NCBI GenBank assembly: GCA_017474455.1
Contig: JAFVHP010000028.1
Span: forward strand, 1 to 59,120
DNA length: 59,120 nt
Direction of reading: 5' to 3'
Source: Lachnospiraceae bacterium
GTDB taxonomy: Bacteria; Bacillota; Clostridia; Lachnospirales; Lachnospiraceae
This document shows positions 34,520 to 44,370 of this stretch, one piece after another (positions within the stretch are counted from its first letter, which is position 1; each line of letters opens with the position of its first letter). A program made the translations under genes and the position numbers. The notes under the pieces are model-generated. The model was not told the origin of the DNA and did no database searches. It saw only the letters and a list, made by a program, of their open reading frames with translations.

Positions 34520-36397
34520 GTGCCGGTGCGGAATAAGAAGATGAAAAAGACGGTTTCCAGTATCAGACAAAAATGGTATCTGTATCTGACGGGGGTACTG
34601 CTGCTTTTACAGGCGGCAGTATTCCTTGTTTTCCGCGGGGAAAGCTACATACAGGTGCATGACAACCTGGATCTTTTCATGGCGCATTACGAGATGCTCA
34701 AAAAGGCGGGACTGTGGTTCGCCCACGGGAAGGACGCGCCGATCCTGCACGGCATCACCAGGGACCTGTTCGGATCGGAATTCATCCTCTATAACTTTTT
34801 CTATATACTGCTGCCCGGAGTGTGGGCGTACCTGGCCGGGTACGCGGCCAAGATCGCGATAGGGATCTTCTCGTTCATACTCCTGGCTAAAGATGTTTAC
34901 AAAGAAAAGTATGACAGGTACCGGCCCATGATCATCTGCATTGCCGTGGCGTTCGGCCTCATACCGGTGTTTCCGGCCTACGGGATCGCCTTTACTTCCG
35001 TACCTCTGATCGTCTGGCTGCTGCGGAGGCTTTACTTCGCGGGGACCTTCAGGAAGAGGCTGCCGTATTATGTTGGTGTCTTTCTTTATCCCGTCCTGTC
35101 TTATTTTTCCTATCATGGCTTCTTTATCCTGTGCTACATGTGCGCCGCCGTCATTATCCTGTGGATAAAGGACAGGAAATTCCCGAAGAGCACTTTCGCG
35201 TCGGTCATCGTGCTCTCCCTCGGGTATATGGCGATCGAATACAGGCTGTTCAAGGCCATGCTTTTCGACAGTACGGTCACGATCCGGACCACCATGGCCC
35301 ACGGCGAGATCTCATTCGGGGAGGCGCTGAGAACGGCTTTTTCGGAGTTCGTCAACGCGTCGTTCCACTCGGAGGACGCGCATACATACATCATCTTCTG
35401 GGTCGTGCTGGCGGCCGTAATACTGATCAATGCCGGCTATATCCGGCGCAGGGAAGCAGCGCGGATCCTGAAGGATCCGGTCAACCTTGTTTTCCTGTGG
35501 ATGATCTTCAACGTGCTGATCTTCGGATTCTACCAGTTCGCGCCTTTCAGGGAACTGTTTGAGAGACTGGTGCCGCCCCTGACCGGATTCGAGTTTGCCA
35601 GGACGGCTTTCTTCAATACATTCCTGTGGTACGCGGAGCTCCTGCTGGTCTGCGTCAGGATGTACGACTATGCGGACCGTGCGGACTGCATTGGCTGCGC
35701 GGATCGTGCAGGCCAGACGGATCACGCGGACCCTGCGGCCTTGCAGCCGGCGAAGGCCGGGAATAGGGCCGATAGTAAGGGTGGCCGTCTGAAGATCTGT
35801 GCCAACGTGATCGCGGCGCTTTCGCTTCTGGCCGTCATGTTCGCCCCGCAGGTCTATAACGATTTCTACAACACCTGCTATAACCATGCCTATAAGATCC
35901 TGCTGAAAAAGGACACCAGCACGGTCAATTACAACGAATTCTATTCCGTCCCCCTGTTCGGGAAGATCATGGACGATATAGGCTATGACGGGGAATGGTC
36001 GGCAGCCTACGGCATGCATCCGGCGGTACTCAACTACAACGGCATCGCTACGGTGGACGGGTACCTGGGCATGTATTCCCAGGCATATAAGGATGAATGG
36101 GGGAAGGTGATCGCGCCGGCCCTGGAGGGCTCGCCCTTCTTCAAGAGCTACTATGACAGCTGGGGCGCCAGGTGCTACCTGTACTCCGGCTCTGACGAGA
36201 ATACCTATGCACACCAGCGGATCATGGATCCGGAAGACAAGCGCCTGATGGCTGATACGGACGAACTCCGGAAGCTGGACTGCCGCTATATTTTCTCCCG
36301 CGTGGAATTCTCCAACGCGGATGAAAGGCGAATCACTCTGATCGGTACATATACGGACGAAAACAGCCCGTACACGATCTGGGTGTACGAGCTGTAG
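34520..36397 (+). CDS. DUF6044/YkoS-like multi-pass membrane protein
   Basis: 625 residues from GTG 34520; GTG 34526 and ATG 34541 are alternatives. Around ten or more hydrophobic helices with an early conserved-looking block RGESYIQVHDNLDLFMAHYE. The C-terminal 200 residues are extracytoplasmic. Resembles the B. subtilis YkoS/DUF6044 group, which has no known biochemical role but often sits in glycan clusters. A Cys/Asp/Ala-rich insert (DYADRADCIGCADRAGQTDH, about 380-415) breaks the membrane domain and looks like a recent short-repeat expansion. Ends 20 bases before a bidirectional terminator. Confidence 0.7.
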   Translation: MPVRNKKMKKTVSSIRQKWYLYLTGVLLLLQAAVFLVFRGESYIQVHDNLDLFMAHYEMLKKAGLWFAHGKDAPILHGITRDLFGSEFILYNFFYILLPGVWAYLAGYAAKIAIGIFSFILLAKDVYKEKYDRYRPMIICIAVAFGLIPVFPAYGIAFTSVPLIVWLLRRLYFAGTFRKRLPYYVGVFLYPVLSYFSYHGFFILCYMCAAVIILWIKDRKFPKSTFASVIVLSLGYMAIEYRLFKAMLFDSTVTIRTTMAHGEISFGEALRTAFSEFVNASFHSEDAHTYIIFWVVLAAVILINAGYIRRREAARILKDPVNLVFLWMIFNVLIFGFYQFAPFRELFERLVPPLTGFEFARTAFFNTFLWYAELLLVCVRMYDYADRADCIGCADRAGQTDHADPAALQPAKAGNRADSKGGRLKICANVIAALSLLAVMFAPQVYNDFYNTCYNHAYKILLKKDTSTVNYNEFYSVPLFGKIMDDIGYDGEWSAAYGMHPAVLNYNGIATVDGYLGMYSQAYKDEWGKVIAPALEGSPFFKSYYDSWGARCYLYSGSDENTYAHQRIMDPEDKRLMADTDELRKLDCRYIFSRVEFSNADERRITLIGTYTDENSPYTIWVYEL

Positions 36398-36416
36398 AAA
36401 AGCCAGCTGGGCAAGT

Positions 36417-36457
36417 AAAACCGGCCTGCCGCGCCAATGTGCGGCAGGCCGGTTCTT
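36417..36457 (+). terminator. Terminator of the glycan operon
   Basis: AACCGGCCTGCCGC (36419-36432) pairs with GCGGCAGGCCGGTT (36441-36454), followed by CTTTAT; preceded by AAA, so it could work on both strands. About 150 bases to the next gene contain two copies of TTTCCTATGCC. Confidence 0.9.
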
Positions 36458-36603
36458 TATATCTATGCTTATTACTTCTTATCATCAGCTGGTCTGCAAA
36501 CAGATATTTCCTATGCCAGCTAATCATTCTCAGCCCGGGCGGCGGCCATCGGAATCCTGTAAAACCTTTGTTTCCTATGCCGCCTGCTCTCTATAAGCCT
36601 GGC

Positions 36604-37470
36604 TCAGATCCGGTCCGGTATATACACCAGGTTCGCGCTCTTTCCGTCGATCCTCTTCATACCGTGTTCAAAGTCCATCGCTTTGGCCAGAATGCCGGGA
36701 CGGCCCGGCACGGATATGTTATCCGCGGTCCTGGCCATGATCTCGTCGCATACTTCTATCATTTCATCAATGATCTCCGGACCGCCGAAGTTATGCGGGT
36801 GGGAGTAGAGGACCCGGAGCGCGCCGGTGTCCGGGACGGCGGCGGCCAGTTTATCTTTAAAGCGGACCAGGGAATCCCTGTATTCATGTACCGTAAGGCA
36901 GCCGTCCAGCGACAGGAGCGTCATGGAGTTGACTGCGTCGCCTGTCAGAAGCAGACCGGCCTCTTTGAAGAGGACTGCCATGCTTCCGGGCGTATGGCCG
37001 GTCAGGGAAAGGACTTTCAGGGTCATCCCGCCAAGGTCGAATTCCTGTCCGTCTTCCAGAGGCAGATAGGCGTCCAGGGGACGGGCTTCGAGCAGGCTTT
37101 CGGGACCGGGAGCTTCTTTGCCGTTCTCCTGCGGGCTTCCCTGCAGGAAATCGATCCTCATCTGCTTGGTCGTATGCTCTTTAGCGATGGGCAGGTCCCG
37201 CAGGTCCATGAAGACCGTATCAAACTCGGCGGCGCCGCCGGCGTGGTCCACATGTCCGTGCGTAAGCAGGACGTCGTATGGCTTGTCTGTAAGTTTTTCA
37301 ACCAACGGCCTGAAAGCGCCGATACCGTATCCCGTATCGATCAGCATGGCCCTCTCTGCTCCGACGGCAAGATAAGCATAGACGTCGCCCGGCATCAGGA
37401 TACGCAGCAGGCCTTCCGTGATTTCCGTTACTTTAAACTGTTCGTGATTTTCGATTATAATATCTTCCAT
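36604..37470 (-). CDS. Metallo-beta-lactamase-fold hydrolase
   Basis: 288 residues from ATG 37470 (GAGGTG just upstream; ATG 37482 is further from it). Canonical LLTHGHVDHAGG metal motif, LIDTGYGIG strand before it, LSLTGHTPGSMAVLF and LLTGDAVNS for the other ligands. Typical of small-molecule or thioester hydrolases of the glyoxalase II/MBL superfamily; the substrate cannot be named. Cytoplasmic, single gene. Confidence 0.88.
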   Translation of the reverse strand: MEDIIIENHEQFKVTEITEGLLRILMPGDVYAYLAVGAERAMLIDTGYGIGAFRPLVEKLTDKPYDVLLTHGHVDHAGGAAEFDTVFMDLRDLPIAKEHTTKQMRIDFLQGSPQENGKEAPGPESLLEARPLDAYLPLEDGQEFDLGGMTLKVLSLTGHTPGSMAVLFKEAGLLLTGDAVNSMTLLSLDGCLTVHEYRDSLVRFKDKLAAAVPDTGALRVLYSHPHNFGGPEIIDEMIEVCDEIMARTADNISVPGRPGILAKAMDFEHGMKRIDGKSANLVYIPDRI

Positions 37471-37589
37471 AGAGCACCTCATTGATCTGAAATGCAGTTT
37501 CTGATATCTGCGGACAGATCTATTTTAGCACAGCGGACCGGGAGTTTTAGCGCGGCATGGCCGCGGGCGGTCCCGGACGGAGAATGACG

Positions 37590-38081
37590 ATGGGATTTGA
37601 TCAGAGTTATGATGAAATGAAAAAGCGCCGGACGATGGGGATCATAGTAGCGCTGGCCGTCATTGTACTGTTTACTGTATTCACCAGGATCAGGGGAGGA
37701 AACAGTGCGCCGCTTATGCCGGTGAATGACGGGCTTGTCCTGTCGGGCAGAGGCGGTGAAGCGCAGACATTCATCCGGTACGACAATATCCGGGAAATGG
37801 AGCTGCGGACGGAGTTTGAGCCGGGAAGCCTCGTCGGCGAAGAAGGCAGTATGGGCAGCAATTACCACTACGGCCTGTACGAAAACGCTGAGCTGGGCAG
37901 TTATATGTTTTACCGGTACGACAGGAACAGCCGGTTCATCGTAGTGGAACTAATTGATGAGATCTACGGTGCGGACGGGACGGGATACCGGTATGTGGTC
38001 TTCAATTACGGAAGCGAAACAGATACGGAGGAAGCCTGCAGGGCGTTCCGGGAGGCGTGGCAGAAATACACGGCGCAGTAA
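37590..38081 (+). CDS. Single-pass membrane protein of unknown function
   Basis: 163 residues from ATG 37590 (GGAG 7 bases upstream); ATG 37584 and 37557 are possible. Short cytoplasmic N-terminus, one membrane helix (MGIIVALAVIVLFTVFTRI), then a soluble domain of about 120 residues with alternating strands (MELRTEFEPGSLVGEEGSMG, FIVVELIDEIYG), which suggests a PH-like beta fold. No family recognised. Convergent with the MATE gene. Confidence 0.7.
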   Translation: MGFDQSYDEMKKRRTMGIIVALAVIVLFTVFTRIRGGNSAPLMPVNDGLVLSGRGGEAQTFIRYDNIREMELRTEFEPGSLVGEEGSMGSNYHYGLYENAELGSYMFYRYDRNSRFIVVELIDEIYGADGTGYRYVVFNYGSETDTEEACRAFREAWQKYTAQ

Positions 38082-38113
38082 GCAGGGACCGGCAGGAAAA
38101 GCGCCAACGCCCA

Positions 38114-39474
38114 TCAGGCGCCGCTCATGTCCTTTGAAAAAGCGCCTTTCCTGTTAAAGACGATATATGCCGCGACGCAGATGACAGCAGACAAAAGCGA
38201 GCCCGCAGGCGCGGCGAAGCCCATGGGGAAAAGCGTTTCGGGAAATGTTACTGAAGTCAGCTTTGCCAGCGGGATGCGGACAAGGACCGCGGACGTGATG
38301 TTGTGGATGAACGGGATCATGGCCATGGAGTAGGCGCAGAAGTAGCCGCTGAAGCAGAAATGGATCCCGGCCAGGATCGTATCGAAGGCATAGGAACGCA
38401 GGTACTGGCCGCCGTAGACCGAGACCATGCCGCTTTCTCCCGACAGGATGGAAACGATGCCTTCCGCGCCAAACTGACAGAGCACGGAGATGAGGATACC
38501 GTACGTTATACATACGGTAAGCGCATAGTACAGCGTCTTTTTTCCCCGCTCATGGAACCCTGCGCCGGCGTTCTGGGCAGCGATGGCGGAGACGGACGCG
38601 CTCATCGCGCTGGGGACAAGGAAAACAAAACTGATAAACTTTTCAACGACGCCCACGGAGGCTGCCATTTCCAGCCCGCGGGCGTTTGCTATTGCCGTAA
38701 TGACCAGGAAGGAGATCTGGATCAGGCCGTCCTGCAGCGCGATCGGGACGCCGATCCTAGTGATCGCTCCGAAGGTGCTGCCGTTGTAGCGCATGCCGGC
38801 CTTACCCGGGACCAGCAGGGCGCTGCCGGCGCTCTTTTTCAGGTAAGCCAGGGAAAGGATCACGGCGATGATCTGGGAAACAGTGGTCGCAGCTGCCGCA
38901 CCTGCCGCTTTCAGGCCGAGCGGCCCGACGAGGAGATAGTCCAGGGCGATATTGATAATGCCGGCGGCTGTGACAAAGAGCAGGGGAGACCTGGTATCCC
39001 CGATGCCCCGAAGATGCCGGCGATCACATTGTAGGCGACGATAAAAGGGAGCCCCGCAAAGCAGATAAGGATATACTGCCTGGCCTGCGGGAAGGCTTCC
39101 TGCGGCGTGGAAAGGGCTTTCAGGATCAGACTTGCGCAAAAGAGCAGGAGGACCGTCGCACAGGCGGCGAACCCTGCGAACAGCCGGATGGTATTGCCGA
39201 CCGCTCTTTTGACCCCGGCTTCATCTTCCGCGCCCACGGCATGCGCCACCGTGACCGTGGTCCCGGTCGAAAGGCCGATGATGATGACTGTGAGCATATG
39301 CATGATCTGGCTGCCGACCGATACGGCGGAGATGGAATCGGCCCCGTTGAACCTGCCCACGATAAAAAGATCCGCCAGCCCGTAAAAGGACTGCAGGAAG
39401 CAGGAGAGCAGATAGGGAAGGGAAAATACGATCAGGGAGCCGAATACACTGCCCTTCGTCATGTCTTTTTTCAT
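38114..39474 (-). pseudogene. MATE-family multidrug exporter with a single frameshift
   Basis: The protein starts MKKDMTKGSVFGSLIVFSLP at ATG 39474 (AGGAAAG upstream) and reads through YNVIAGIF, then shifts frame near 39010. The next frame continues RGIGDTRSPLLFVTAAGIIN to the stop at 38114. Restoring one base (one C in coding sense, TTCCGGGG instead of TTCGGGG) gives an uninterrupted exporter of about 450 residues with twelve helices. MATE proteins export cationic drugs using Na+ or H+ gradients. Either a recent inactivation or a sequencing error; everything else is intact. Confidence 0.85.
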
Positions 39475-39499
39475 CCGGTCAGTCTTTCCTGTAAACGTC

Positions 39500-39615
39500 C
39501 GGTCATCTGTGAGTTGTGCCGCAAGTGATCGCGCCAATTGTGAGCTGTGCCGCCGGCAATTGTGTGTGCCGCCAGCGGTCGTGTCGTCAGCGATCGTGCC
39601 ACCAGTGATTGTACC
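39500..39615. repeat. Degenerate repeats upstream of the MATE gene
   Basis: About five imperfect units of the form GTGCCGCCAGYGRTCGTG, period about 20 bases, fill the leader of the minus-strand MATE gene. They contain several GATCG and CAATTG palindromic cores. Function not evident; similar short-repeat expansions occur inside several genes of this window. Confidence 0.55.
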
Positions 39616-39753
39616 ACGTATCGTAAATGCGGATGACAAAGACTTCTTAAATATAAGGCTTGATATGATAAAATATATATATAATTACGGCTGTCCGTAA
39701 AATACGGCTGCCGGTGATCAGTCTGTTTTGATTCAGAGAATGGGGAGGTTTAA

Positions 39754-40716
39754 ATGAAGGTATTAGGTATTTCCATGGGCCGCAAGAACGAACGCAGCGA
39801 TATCTACTGCAAGCAGGTCCTCATGGGTGTGGAAGCGGCGGCAAAGGCTTCCGGCAAAGACGTTGAAGTGGAATTCATCAACACAGTGACTATGAATATC
39901 GGTCAGTGCAGGGGCTGCGGGGCCTGCAACCAGGCGCCGGACGGCAAGATCAAATGCGTCCTTCCGGATGATTACCTGAAACTGGAAGAAAAAGTCCTGG
40001 ATGCCGACGGCATCGTTATCGCCGCTCCTGTATATTCGGTAGGTATCGTTGGCCAGCTGAAGAATTTCCTGGACCGCTTCGGCGCCGCGCATGACCGCGC
40101 GAGCATGCTCGACGAGCAGGAACAGCGCAAAAAAGACGGCCGCCCGCTCCTGGATGAAAGGTACTTTAAGGACCGTTACTGCAGTTTCGTTGCTGTAGGC
40201 GGTGCCTGGACGGAAGACTGGACCAGCTTCGGCCTGCCCATGATGCATCTCTTCAGCTGTTCCCAGGCCATGAAGGTCGTCGGCCAGATCAATGCCAATG
40301 ACCAGGGCCGCAAGGCCAGCCCGTTCCTTGACCCGCCAATGATGGACAAAATGTTCGCGATGGGCGAGAACCTTACCGCGAATCTCGGCGTGCCCTATGA
40401 CGAGACGACATGGTACGGCGAAGAAGGGACCTGCCCTGTCTGCCACCTCAACATGCTGCTGGTGGACGGCTCGACGACCGTGACCTGCCCTGTCTGCGGC
40501 ATCCACGGAAGCGCAGCAGTAGAAGACGGCCGTCTGAAGATCACGTTCCCTCATGACGAGATCAAGCGCGCCCGCAACACCCTGATCGGCCTCGGAGAGC
40601 ACCACGCGGAGATCGGCGAGATGATGCGCGTCTGCATCCCGCTCCTCCAGGAACACAAGGATTTCCTGGCCGAAAAGAAAAAGGAATACGCGGCGTACAA
40701 GCCTACATGGTCATGA
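39754..40716 (+). CDS. Flavodoxin-fold NAD(P)H-dependent reductase with Zn-ribbon tail
   Basis: 320 residues. The N-terminal flavodoxin-like domain has the family phosphate loop region (MKVLGISMGRKNERSD), a CRGCGACNQAPDGKIKC cluster like that of iron-sulfur flavoproteins, and IVIAAPVYSVGIVGQLKNFLDRF. The C-terminus adds CPVCHLN and CPVCGIHG pairs, a zinc ribbon. Relatives reduce FMN or quinones or carry electrons; the partner is unknown here. RBS GGGGAGG. An AT-rich region with TATAAT (39680-39685) precedes it. Confidence 0.85.
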   Translation: MKVLGISMGRKNERSDIYCKQVLMGVEAAAKASGKDVEVEFINTVTMNIGQCRGCGACNQAPDGKIKCVLPDDYLKLEEKVLDADGIVIAAPVYSVGIVGQLKNFLDRFGAAHDRASMLDEQEQRKKDGRPLLDERYFKDRYCSFVAVGGAWTEDWTSFGLPMMHLFSCSQAMKVVGQINANDQGRKASPFLDPPMMDKMFAMGENLTANLGVPYDETTWYGEEGTCPVCHLNMLLVDGSTTVTCPVCGIHGSAAVEDGRLKITFPHDEIKRARNTLIGLGEHHAEIGEMMRVCIPLLQEHKDFLAEKKKEYAAYKPTWS

Positions 40717-40764
40717 GGCTGACGCCTCAAGCCCAGGTCATAAGGCTGACGCCTCAAGCCCAGG
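40711..40764. repeat. Tandem 27-bp duplication at the end of the reductase gene
   Basis: TCATGAGGCTGACGCCTCAA plus GCCCAGG (40711-40737) is repeated with one change at 40738-40764. Each contains the small palindrome AGGC-TGAC-GCCT. The first copy covers the stop codon of the reductase gene. Confidence 0.8.
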
Positions 40765-40842
40765 TCATAGGACCGCTCTTGCGGCGCGGATCACAGGATC
40801 CGTACCGCAGGCATTTATAAGAGTTAAAATATCCAGAATCAG

Positions 40843-40871
40843 GACCCTGCCGGTTTCCGGCAGGGTCTTTT
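40843..40871 (+). terminator. Terminator after the reductase gene
   Basis: GACCCTGCCGG-TTT-CCGGCAGGGTC (40843-40867), perfect 11-bp stem, followed by TTTTC. Confidence 0.92.
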
Positions 40872-41007
40872 CTGTGGCGGAAATGCCGCGCAGGACGGAG
40901 GATATTTCTGTATTGAATTTCACTGCCGGAAGTTGTAAAGTTACTTTAATTCAGCTTTTGCGCGTTGCCGCGCTAAACTGCTGGAAAGAAAGGAGGACGT
41001 ATATTCG

Positions 41008-41295
41008 ATGATCCATTATGTGCTTCTTACATTTGCACCCGGCACGGACCTGGATGCCGCAGAGGAAAAGATCAGGAGTGTGTATGCGGAGCTGAACGAC
41101 GCGCTGCCCTTCCTGAACGATCCGAAGGTATACAGGAACTGCGTTGACCGTGACTCGAACGCGGATATCATGGTTTCGGTCACGATCGATTCTCCGGATA
41201 TGCTGCAGGCATATCTGACACATCCGCTGCATGTGCAGATGGGGCAGGGATTTAAGGATATCCTTATCGGCAGGACGTCTTTTGATCATCCGTAA
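41008..41295 (+). CDS. Dabb-domain (stress-responsive A/B barrel) protein
   Basis: 95 residues, the usual length. MIHYVLLTFAPGTD begins the ferredoxin-like barrel, and HPLHVQMGQGFKDILIGRTSFDH is the conserved C-terminal part with the HP..H pattern. Dimeric alpha/beta barrels of this family have varied or unknown functions. RBS AAAGGAGG. Precedes the YkvI-like permease by about 45 bases. Confidence 0.88.
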   Translation: MIHYVLLTFAPGTDLDAAEEKIRSVYAELNDALPFLNDPKVYRNCVDRDSNADIMVSVTIDSPDMLQAYLTHPLHVQMGQGFKDILIGRTSFDHP

Positions 41296-41340
41296 ATTGC
41301 CCGGACAGCTGTAGTCGTAGTTCTTATGAGAGGGGAAATT

Positions 41341-42468
41341 ATGAAAAAAGCAACAATATTCTCGGCAACTTATCTCGGCGTAGCGGCCGTTTGGCTCGGC
41401 GGGCATTTCGGCCCCGGCTTCGCCACCGGCGCGTTCAGCGTCACTTACTATGTTAAATACGGGCCGATCGGTCTGATCATGCCGCTTCTGGCAATGCTGG
41501 TCACCGGCGGCGTCATGTTCTATATGACAGAATATGCCCGCAGCCACGGTACGACCAACTACCGTCCGTTCGTCCTTTCCTGTTACGGGGATAAATTCGG
41601 TCCGGTCATGGGCGTCGTTTATGACATCCTGTTCATCGCGACCGTCATGTGCGCCGGCGGCCTTGCCTTCTCCGGCGAAGCGAACGTTCTGATGAATTAC
41701 GGGTTTTCCTACTGGGGAGCAGCCATTCCCACCATCATCATTTCAGCGCTGCTCTGCCTCTATGGCTCAAAGCTCCTTTCCCTCGCGTCCAAGTACATGA
41801 TGTACGCGATCATCGCCGTCGTGCTGCTGATCGCCATCCTGAGCTTTGCGAAGGGAGATTACGATCTTGCTGCCGCGTTCGCGGCTCCGCCGGTCAGCAC
41901 GGCTACGCCCAATTTCCTGCGCGCGATCTTCAGCGCGATCCTGTACGGCTGTTTCCAGTCCACGATCGCGTTCAACGTCATGTCGGTCGCGGATATCCTG
42001 GAATCCAGGGAAGAGACCAAAAAAGCCATTATCGCCGGTTATATCATCACGGTCGTCCTGATGATCGCCATCGCGTTCACGCTGTTCGCCTATGTTACTG
42101 TCATTCCTGACCTGTGCAATCCCGGCGTCGTGGCCGTCCCGATCATGGCTGTCCTCGGCAGACTCGGTATGCCCTGGCTCAGCATGCTCTTCGTCATCCT
42201 CATGACGCTGGCCGTCCTGACCAGTGCAGCAGGCCTCGCGAACGCAGGATGCCGCCGTTTTGACAAGCTTTTCAGCTTCATTAACAACCTGCAGCTCCGC
42301 CGCGCAGTCATCACCGTCATCATGCTGGGCATCGCTGCCATCGGCGCTTCCTTCGGCATGAAGGCCCTCCTGCAGAAAGGCACGACCTACGTCGGCTATA
42401 TCGGCATCGTCGTGCTGGTCATTCCCGCGTTTACGATCGTTCGCGCGAAACTTGCGAAAGAAAAGTGA
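41341..42468 (+). CDS. YkvI-like membrane protein (transporter fold)
   Basis: 375 residues from ATG 41341 with GAGAGGGGAAA upstream; ATG 41326 lies within the RBS region. About ten membrane helices. The first helix has the broken-helix pattern GGHFGPGFATGAFSV, typical of the APC/NSS-like superfamily, where backbone atoms bind substrate and Na+. Resembles the uncharacterised B. subtilis YkvI. Substrate unknown; possibly an amino acid or amine. Confidence 0.78.
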   Translation: MKKATIFSATYLGVAAVWLGGHFGPGFATGAFSVTYYVKYGPIGLIMPLLAMLVTGGVMFYMTEYARSHGTTNYRPFVLSCYGDKFGPVMGVVYDILFIATVMCAGGLAFSGEANVLMNYGFSYWGAAIPTIIISALLCLYGSKLLSLASKYMMYAIIAVVLLIAILSFAKGDYDLAAAFAAPPVSTATPNFLRAIFSAILYGCFQSTIAFNVMSVADILESREETKKAIIAGYIITVVLMIAIAFTLFAYVTVIPDLCNPGVVAVPIMAVLGRLGMPWLSMLFVILMTLAVLTSAAGLANAGCRRFDKLFSFINNLQLRRAVITVIMLGIAAIGASFGMKALLQKGTTYVGYIGIVVLVIPAFTIVRAKLAKEK

Positions 42469-42551
42469 CCATTTGGAGTATAATGTTTTATATGGACCGG
42501 TAAACGGTTATTTGCAGCAGTAAACAACATGTATGGCAAAAGGGGGTCATG

Positions 42552-44312
42552 ATGAAAAAGAGAGTGATCGGTATCGTTCTGTCTCTGATTCTGGCTGTCA
42601 GCAGCGCGATGATCGTTAGCGTTCCCGCAATGGCGGATGACGAGCCGGAAGCAGTCGAAGCAGAAGAAGCGGAAGCCGCAGAAGAAACTGCGGAGGAAGA
42701 GGAAACAGTGACCGGATTCAGTATTGTTTGCGGGGAAAACGAACTGACTGCGGATGATGCCTTTGTACAGGGCTATCAGCCCATGGTGGCGGCTGACAAG
42801 GCAGCGGAACTGCTGGGCCTTGCGGCTGAAGACGTGGAGATCGCCGAAAACGAGGAAGGCATTGCCACAGTCGCATATACTCTCGACGGAAAGAAAGTAT
42901 GCTTCACTGTCGACAGCATGAAGGCACAGGTCCTCTATGACGATGAGACCGAAAAATCCATGTATCTCGAAGCCACACCGTTCCAGCCGGACGGGGATGT
43001 TATCTATATCCCGCTTCACTATCTGGCTGTTAACGTGGGCTTCAACGGCGAATGGGACACAGACGATGCCGGCACACAGTATGTCCTGACAGAGAGGGAG
43101 AGCGATGAGCCCGACATGGTCATCTACCTGACCCGTCACGGCAAGACCCTGTTCAACACGGTCGGCCGTGTACAGGGCTGGTGCGATACTCCCCTGACCG
43201 AGGCTGGCATCGAAGTGGCGGAAGACCTTGGCGTCGGCCTTGCATCTGACGGTATCGCGTTCGCTGCCGCTTATTCCAGCGACCTTGGCCGCCAGAGACA
43301 GACCGCCCGCGTCGTCCTCGACATCATGGGACAGACAGACCTGGAAGTTGAAGAGCTCTTCGGACTGCGTGAGACATTCTTCGGCGACTGGGAAGGCGAG
43401 AAGGAAAGCGTAAGGGATGAAGTCTACTGCGATATCGCAGGTGTGGAAAACATCGGTCAGGTCTATGCCATGGGCAACCGTTTCAACGAGATCACACTGG
43501 AGACAGATGAGAGCGGCACAGCCGAGTCAAGTGATGAATCCTTCGAACGTATCTATGAAGCGCTGGGCCAGATCCAGGAAGAGAACCGTGACGCAGGCGG
43601 TGCGAATATCCTCGTCGTGTCCAGCGGCGGTATCACGACCAACCTGCTCGGACACTTCACGACCGTCAGGGGCGGTATCGCCAATGCCGCGATCTGCTAC
43701 TTTGACAGTATTGACGGCGTCCTCCTGCTCGGCAAGGCAGGCGATACTTCCTACGCTGAAAAAGGCGCCGAGATAAGGGCGGCCGAAGCCGGCGAAGCTG
43801 AAGAAGCGGAACCTGAAGAAGGCGAAGAACCTGCGGAAGAAGCAGAGGAAGCGGAAGGGGCAGAAGCACCCGCGATCGGAATGCCCAATCCCTGGACAGA
43901 CACCACAGTGGAAGATGCCGTGCAGGAACTCGGCTTTGAGCTTGGCATTCCGGAGGGCGCCGAGATCGCTGCCTGCCGCGTGCTGGGCGAAGAACAGCTC
44001 CTTGAAGTGGACTTTGCGCTCGACGGTATGGACTATACAGCCAGGATGAAACCTTCGGCTGTCGTTGATGAGATCGAAGATATCTCCGGCCTGTATTATA
44101 CGTGGGAACACGAAGAAGAGTGCGAGATCGGCTACGCGAAGGGCCTGATCAGATTAGCCAAAGACGGCGATCAGACCATTGAGAACTGCATCTGGCTCGA
44201 TGTGGTTCCCGGCTTTGTCTATTCCCTCTGCACTTCCGGTGAGGACCTCGACGGATTTGACCTCATCGCGATAGCGGAGCAGGTCTTCAAACCCATGCAG
44301 GGAGAGAATTGA
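42552..44312 (+). CDS. Secreted histidine phosphatase fused to stalk-like and DUF4367-like domains
   Basis: 586 residues; ATG 42549 or 42552 with AAAAGGGGG upstream. Sec signal peptide (about 1-27, cut near SVPAMA-DD), an acidic linker, then a copper amine oxidase-like N-terminal (stalk-type) domain (about 55-180: QPMVAADKAAELLGL, VIYIPLHYLAVNVGF). Next is a phosphoglycerate-mutase/histidine-phosphatase domain (about 190-400): IYLTRHGKTLFN with His196 and LRETFFGDWEGE. Another acidic linker leads to a C-terminal domain (about 440-586) beginning NPWTDTTVEDAVQELGF, which resembles the DUF4367-like domain of Clostridia lipoproteins. No anchor is visible, so it may be released. Extracellular phosphatase or non-enzymatic role; substrate unknown. 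Confidence 0.82.
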   Translation: MKKRVIGIVLSLILAVSSAMIVSVPAMADDEPEAVEAEEAEAAEETAEEEETVTGFSIVCGENELTADDAFVQGYQPMVAADKAAELLGLAAEDVEIAENEEGIATVAYTLDGKKVCFTVDSMKAQVLYDDETEKSMYLEATPFQPDGDVIYIPLHYLAVNVGFNGEWDTDDAGTQYVLTERESDEPDMVIYLTRHGKTLFNTVGRVQGWCDTPLTEAGIEVAEDLGVGLASDGIAFAAAYSSDLGRQRQTARVVLDIMGQTDLEVEELFGLRETFFGDWEGEKESVRDEVYCDIAGVENIGQVYAMGNRFNEITLETDESGTAESSDESFERIYEALGQIQEENRDAGGANILVVSSGGITTNLLGHFTTVRGGIANAAICYFDSIDGVLLLGKAGDTSYAEKGAEIRAAEAGEAEEAEPEEGEEPAEEAEEAEGAEAPAIGMPNPWTDTTVEDAVQELGFELGIPEGAEIAACRVLGEEQLLEVDFALDGMDYTARMKPSAVVDEIEDISGLYYTWEHEEECEIGYAKGLIRLAKDGDQTIENCIWLDVVPGFVYSLCTSGEDLDGFDLIAIAEQVFKPMQGEN

Positions 44313-44370
44313 ATAATTAATGAATGAAAAGCAGGGGCGCTTTATATCCCCTGAAGCAAAAGAAATGCAG

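Noticed and set aside
36439-37485. Plus-strand 348-codon frame over the MBL gene
   Set aside because: Antisense of the THGHVDHAGG hydrolase; starts inside the terminator region and has no recognisable features.
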